Assembly: GCA_005223375.1 (NCBI GenBank)
Contig: RXOD01006239.1
Location: forward strand, 1-10,865
Source: Amoebophrya sp. AT5.2
Taxonomy: Eukaryota; Sar; Dinophyceae; Syndiniales; Amoebophryaceae
Reading direction: 5' to 3'
DNA length: 10,865 nt
Made by a program: the position numbers and the translations under genes. Numbering within the stretch: the stretch's first letter is position 1; every line of letters starts with the position of its first letter. The notes under the pieces are model-generated. The model was not told the DNA's origin. It searched no databases and was given only the letters and a program-made list of their open reading frames with translations. Of the stretch, positions 8,301 through 10,865 are shown piece after piece.

Positions 8301-10865
8301 ACTGGAATCAAGGGCAGGTTCGTGTCGCTGTCGCGCGGATTGGGAATACTGTCCTGCAGCAACAGCGTGTTGTCGGACGCAAACACAAGCAGGACCTCGC
8401 CAATCACCTGGTGTCGGTGTCGTGTGCAAGAGCGAAAATCGAATGTTAATGTTACGAAAGTAAAGTCTAGCACGACTACGGGTACGGAAAGCAAACGAAC
8501 CTTTTCCTGCTCTCCTTCGAGCGAGTCGCCGCTGCCGCCTCGCGCGCGCCCCCCTCCGTCCGCGACGGCCCCGCTGCTGGATGATGACGGTACTGCTTCG
8601 ACCGCTAGCAGGCGCGGGTCCGACGGGTCCCACGAGAGGCTCGCCGGCAGGCGGTGTTTGCCCATCTCCAGGCACGCAAAGCTGTCAAACTCCACGTCGT
8701 ACACGTACACCTTCGACACGTCGTCTTCCGCTGCTGCCCCCCCGCCCTTTCCGTGGCTTGGGCTCTGACGGCCCGCGCCGCTCCGGCCTCCTCCCGGGCT
8801 ACTGCCGCCCCCCAGGAAGCCCATCGGTTTTTTCAGCGGGTCGACCAGGAGCGCCACCCGGCTCCCCGCGCAGTTCGCCCGCATCTGCCGCACCTCGCCG
8901 AGCAGGTTGCCGTCCCGGTCCTCGAACCGCCGCCCCGCGGACAGGGGCTTCGGCGTCGCCCGCGCCACGTTCCACAGCTTCAGCAGCTGCTTGTTCGTGC
9001 ACGCCACCAGCGTCGTGCCGCCCACGTCCACCAAATTAGGCGCGCCCTCCGTCTCCGCGGAGAAGGTGAGCGTCTTCTTCACGTTCCCCGCGAGGTTGCA
9101 CACCTCGATCTTCGCGCCGACGGCCACCAGCAGCGACGCCTCCTCCTTCGTCACGAACAGGCTGCACGAAGCGATGGCCGCCCCGCCGCCCCGCTCGAAG
9201 CTCGCGTGCTCGGAGAGCCCCGGGCCCGCCTCGTTGTTCTGGTACACGCGGACCTGCCGCGCGCTCCAGATCGCCACGTACGGAGGGCCCACGGAGACGC
9301 CGCGCAGCCGGAAGGGTGCGTCGATCATCTGGTCCGCGAGCTGGCGGGCGTGCTTCGACGAGGACGCCGCGCCGCCGGGAAGTTGTTGCAGCTCGGGGAT
9401 CTGGTGCAGGATCAGCTGCGACGGCGCGACCTGGACGCCGAGGTAGGGGGTGCGCAGACTGTGGGACAAGGCGGTCTCCGCGAGCATCACGCACTTGCCG
9501 TCCGCGAACGTGCAGGAGAGGATCGACTCGCCCACACGGTTGCCCCAGTGGATGCCCGTCACCGCGTTGGACCGGTCGAAGTGCCGCACCGCGAGGTGGT
9601 GCCAGTCGTTCTCGCCGAAACTGTTGGTCGCGCACCGCCACTGCAGCACGCGCCCCTGCTTGGTGCCGACGGCGAGCGTCCGCTTCCGCGCACTGTACGC
9701 CACACTGAGCGCCTTGTCGCCACGCAGACTCTCGTCCACCTCGGACAAAGAGAGCAGGTAGCTCTCCTCGTCGAGCACGTTCCAGACGCGCACAATGGAC
9801 TCCTCGCTCACAGTGGCCAGAAGAAAAGTCTGGTCGCCAGAAACCGCCACGCCACGGAGACTCTGCGGATTCGGACCTGCGCGATGGAAGGCGAGGACTC
9901 TCAGTGCCTATCAGCTGCTCGTCTTCCGAACTTCTACTCTTTTAACACGGGTATAGAAAGAAAGTAAGGGTGGAGCTGGATCCTTGCGTACTCTGCGTTC
10001 CCGGGCGAGGAACGAGATTCCACAAGCCTGTGGCCGCTTCCCAGAGGAAAAAGAAACATCAGTACCACTACCAGCAGGTCGCAAGTTAAGTAGTACCGCA
10101 GCTAAGCTTGAGCTTGGTTTCCCCGCGCACCTTGCCCTCTGCATCGAGCATAAAAGTGGCCAGCATCGTGCCTTGCGTGATGAGCACGATCCGGTTCGCA
10201 CTTGCGCAGTATTCAAGCAGTATCTGAAACGAAAATATGAATGACAGCTCACAGCACGACACTGCAACGAAAGAGTTCTGAAAATAAAACCACGCAGTTC
10301 CTGTGGCTCTCAAATAGGACAGTACGATTGGCGAGCCGACTTTGTATTTTTCCGAGCAGGCACCGTGTTCGTCCGCGCCGTACACGACGCCTTGTTCTCC
10401 CGCGAAGAAGAAGCTCGGGCTCCGCCGGTGGTGCCGGAAGCATATCTTCGTCATCGCGCCCGGCTTTCTGTAGTACAACAGGTACTGCGCCCGGCTTCCC
10501 TCCGTGTTGTACACCGACACCACACCGTTGCCGTCCGCACACACACAGAGCCCACCATCCGGCGAGAACTTCGTCGCGGTGATCGGAGCTAGTGATGACC
10601 GTGGAAGTACGAAGTGGATCGAGTTCGAGAAAAATACCTACTAACGTAAAACGGTGACGACTAAATAAAGAGTCAGAGCAAACATGGTTTAGTTGGATTC
10701 CCCGTCTTCTTCCCAATCCTATGGCCCCCGTGTTCTACCGATGTAACCACTGGTTGTACGCATGTGCCGTCAAATGGAAACTGCTTGTGAAATTGATTCA
10801 AAGGCCTATGAGCATTTCCGGTTCCCACCATCGGCGCATGAACTAATACCTCCCTGGTGCGCGTC
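5400..10865 (-). CDS. IFT140: IFT140, core subunit of intraflagellar transport complex A; 5' end beyond right edge
   Basis: IFT140 is a core IFT-A protein that works with IFT144, IFT122 and the peripheral subunits in retrograde transport and membrane-protein entry in cilia. Exons on the minus strand are 10850-10865 (partial), 10326-10588, 10097-10223, 8501-9876, 6907-8407, 5909-6728, 5615-5774 and 5400-5465. Phases agree at every junction and give 1442 residues plus TAG. Roughly residues 1-640 form WD40 repeats (for example TATKFSPDGGLCVCADGNG and ESIVRVWNVLDEE); about 655 to 1395 are TPR-like helical repeats (VWESLARMCVKTRRLDVV, RWYAQWLESK, FITEEMAEKLTPL, KAMKALLKSGDTERITFF, NYLQSLDWHSKPEM). 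The end is an acidic tail, DDDEVDEEIDEEVDD, like that of animal IFT140 (human protein about 1462 residues). Compared with the human protein as I recall it, an insert in the N-terminal propeller is missing and Gly/Ser-rich insertions occur near residues 485-515 and 950-985. Roughly 100 N-terminal residues lie outside the window. Confidence 0.96.
5466..5614 (-). other. IFT140 intron 7 (149 nt, phase 0)
   Basis: The donor is TAT|GTATTTG and the acceptor AAACAG|GCAACG. Splicing joins VYENY to ATNWRPDDDEV and leads to the acidic tail and TAG. Reading through instead gives an unrelated tail. The 5' boundary is chosen by frame and GT, since the family is poorly conserved here. Confidence 0.75.
5775..5908 (-). 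other. IFT140 intron 6 (134 nt, phase 2)
   Basis: The donor is GAAGC|GTACAATC and the acceptor GCCACAG|ATACGTC. Joining gives IEAYVAQGLFPDAYSKVEEM, which aligns without gaps to animal IFT140. A shifted cut (GAAGCGTAC / GTCGCG) would give the same amino acids but non-GT-AG ends. Confidence 0.9.
6729..6906 (-). other. IFT140 intron 5 (178 nt, phase 1), palindrome-rich
   Basis: The donor is CCAG|GTACAAAG and the acceptor GCAAAG|GTGGG. Joining gives GTAPGGSSSDPAGG, a low-complexity linker before ELLGRCAQFF. The unspliced frame meets stops. The pentamer CAAAG occurs near both ends. The intron contains several perfect palindromes (see separate entry). Confidence 0.87.
6736..6847. repeat. Cluster of palindromes inside IFT140 intron 5
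   Basis: Perfect palindromes are TTACGTAA (6736-6743), TAGTATACTA (6768-6777), GCTGCAGC (6780-6787) and AAGCCCGGGCTT (6789-6800). A short hairpin CAGTAC-gaaaa-GTACTG follows at 6831-6847. All lie within 112 bases of one intron. Confidence 0.85.
8408..8500 (-). other. IFT140 intron 4 (93 nt, phase 0, multiple of three without stop)
   Basis: The donor is AAAAG|GTTCGTTTG and the acceptor ACCAG|GTGATTGG. Joining gives EQEKVIGEVLLVFASDN, matching the family (a hydrophobic strand at the end of the WD region). Retention would add 31 hydrophobic residues with no family counterpart. Confidence 0.85.
9877..10096 (-). other. IFT140 intron 3 (220 nt, phase 1)
   Basis: The donor is TGCG|GTACTAC and the acceptor GCGCAG|GTCCG. 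Joining gives KLKLSCGPNPQSLRGVAVSG, in line with the KVKLSGKTG region of animal IFT140. The unspliced frame stops within a few codons of the donor. Confidence 0.9.
10224..10325 (-). other. IFT140 intron 2 (102 nt, phase 0, multiple of three without stop)
   Basis: The donor is CCAATC|GTACTGTCC and the acceptor TTTCGTTTCAG|ATACTGC. Joining gives GSPIILLEYC, matching the family's STIQMLFY position by position. Retention would add 34 residues in frame. Confidence 0.87.
10589..10849 (-). other. IFT140 intron 1 of this window (261 nt, phase 1)
   Basis: The donor is GGGAG|GTATTAG and the acceptor ATCACTAG|CTCCG. Joining the last 16 bases of the window to the next exon gives DAHQGAPITATKFSPDGG, a typical WD40 repeat start. 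The frame upstream of the acceptor meets a stop at about 10640. The upstream exon is only 16 bases in this window, so the donor rests on little sequence. Confidence 0.72.

Noticed and set aside
7002..8675. Minus-strand 557-codon frame
   Set aside because: It is an Arg/Gly/Ala-rich off-frame shadow of the IFT140 TPR exon.
8654..9967. Plus-strand 437-codon frame
   Set aside because: Antisense to the IFT140 WD exon, which has unmistakable family similarity.
5466..10849. Non-GT-AG introns as in some syndinian dinoflagellates
   Set aside because: Every IFT140 junction can be placed at GT-AG ends with correct phase, so non-canonical ends are not required, although edge repeats leave some cuts ambiguous.
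1..10865. CRISPR array, insertion sequence or bacterial operon
   Set aside because: There are no regularly spaced repeats, no transposase and no bacterial-type gene packing; the main gene is a spliced eukaryotic ciliary gene.

Overview
This window looks like nuclear DNA from a flagellated, intron-containing protist. The coding DNA is GC-rich, the introns and spacers are more AT-rich, genes are close together, and the best-recognised gene encodes a ciliary transport protein. A dinoflagellate-like or other alveolate would fit, but that is inference: nothing here fixes the lineage. TGA and TAG both act as stops, so the code appears standard.

Three main genes lie head to tail on the minus strand. 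(1) Positions 3045 to 1 hold an uninterrupted frame of 1015 codons that runs off the left edge. It encodes a protein with about 810 residues of low-complexity, acidic, Ser/Gly/Ala-rich sequence followed by a PX (phox-homology) domain, so it is a sorting-nexin-like protein. (2) Positions 4610 to 3648 encode an unrecognised protein of about 320 residues with a basic Lys/Arg-rich middle and an acidic tail. A 16-base duplication near its start creates two competing N-termini. (3) Positions 10865 to 5400 hold almost all of an IFT140 gene, a core subunit of the IFT-A retrograde ciliary transport complex. I resolve eight exons and seven introns whose phases all agree, giving 1442 residues in the window. 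Only roughly the first 100 residues are missing, beyond the right edge.

The two spacers are 3046-3647 and 4665-5399. Each holds a weak plus-strand candidate: a possible short first exon at 3284-3307 and a possible three-exon small gene at 4767-5340. The second would end convergently with IFT140 inside a near-perfect palindrome.

The genes do not form an obvious pathway. A PX protein (endosomal membrane) and IFT140 (cilium) both belong to membrane and ciliary trafficking, but their neighbourhood may be chance. The more unusual signals are in the non-coding DNA: splice donors of the form GTAC/GTAT with almost no +5 G, short direct repeats at intron edges that leave the exact cut ambiguous, one palindrome-packed intron, and two introns that are multiples of three without stops.
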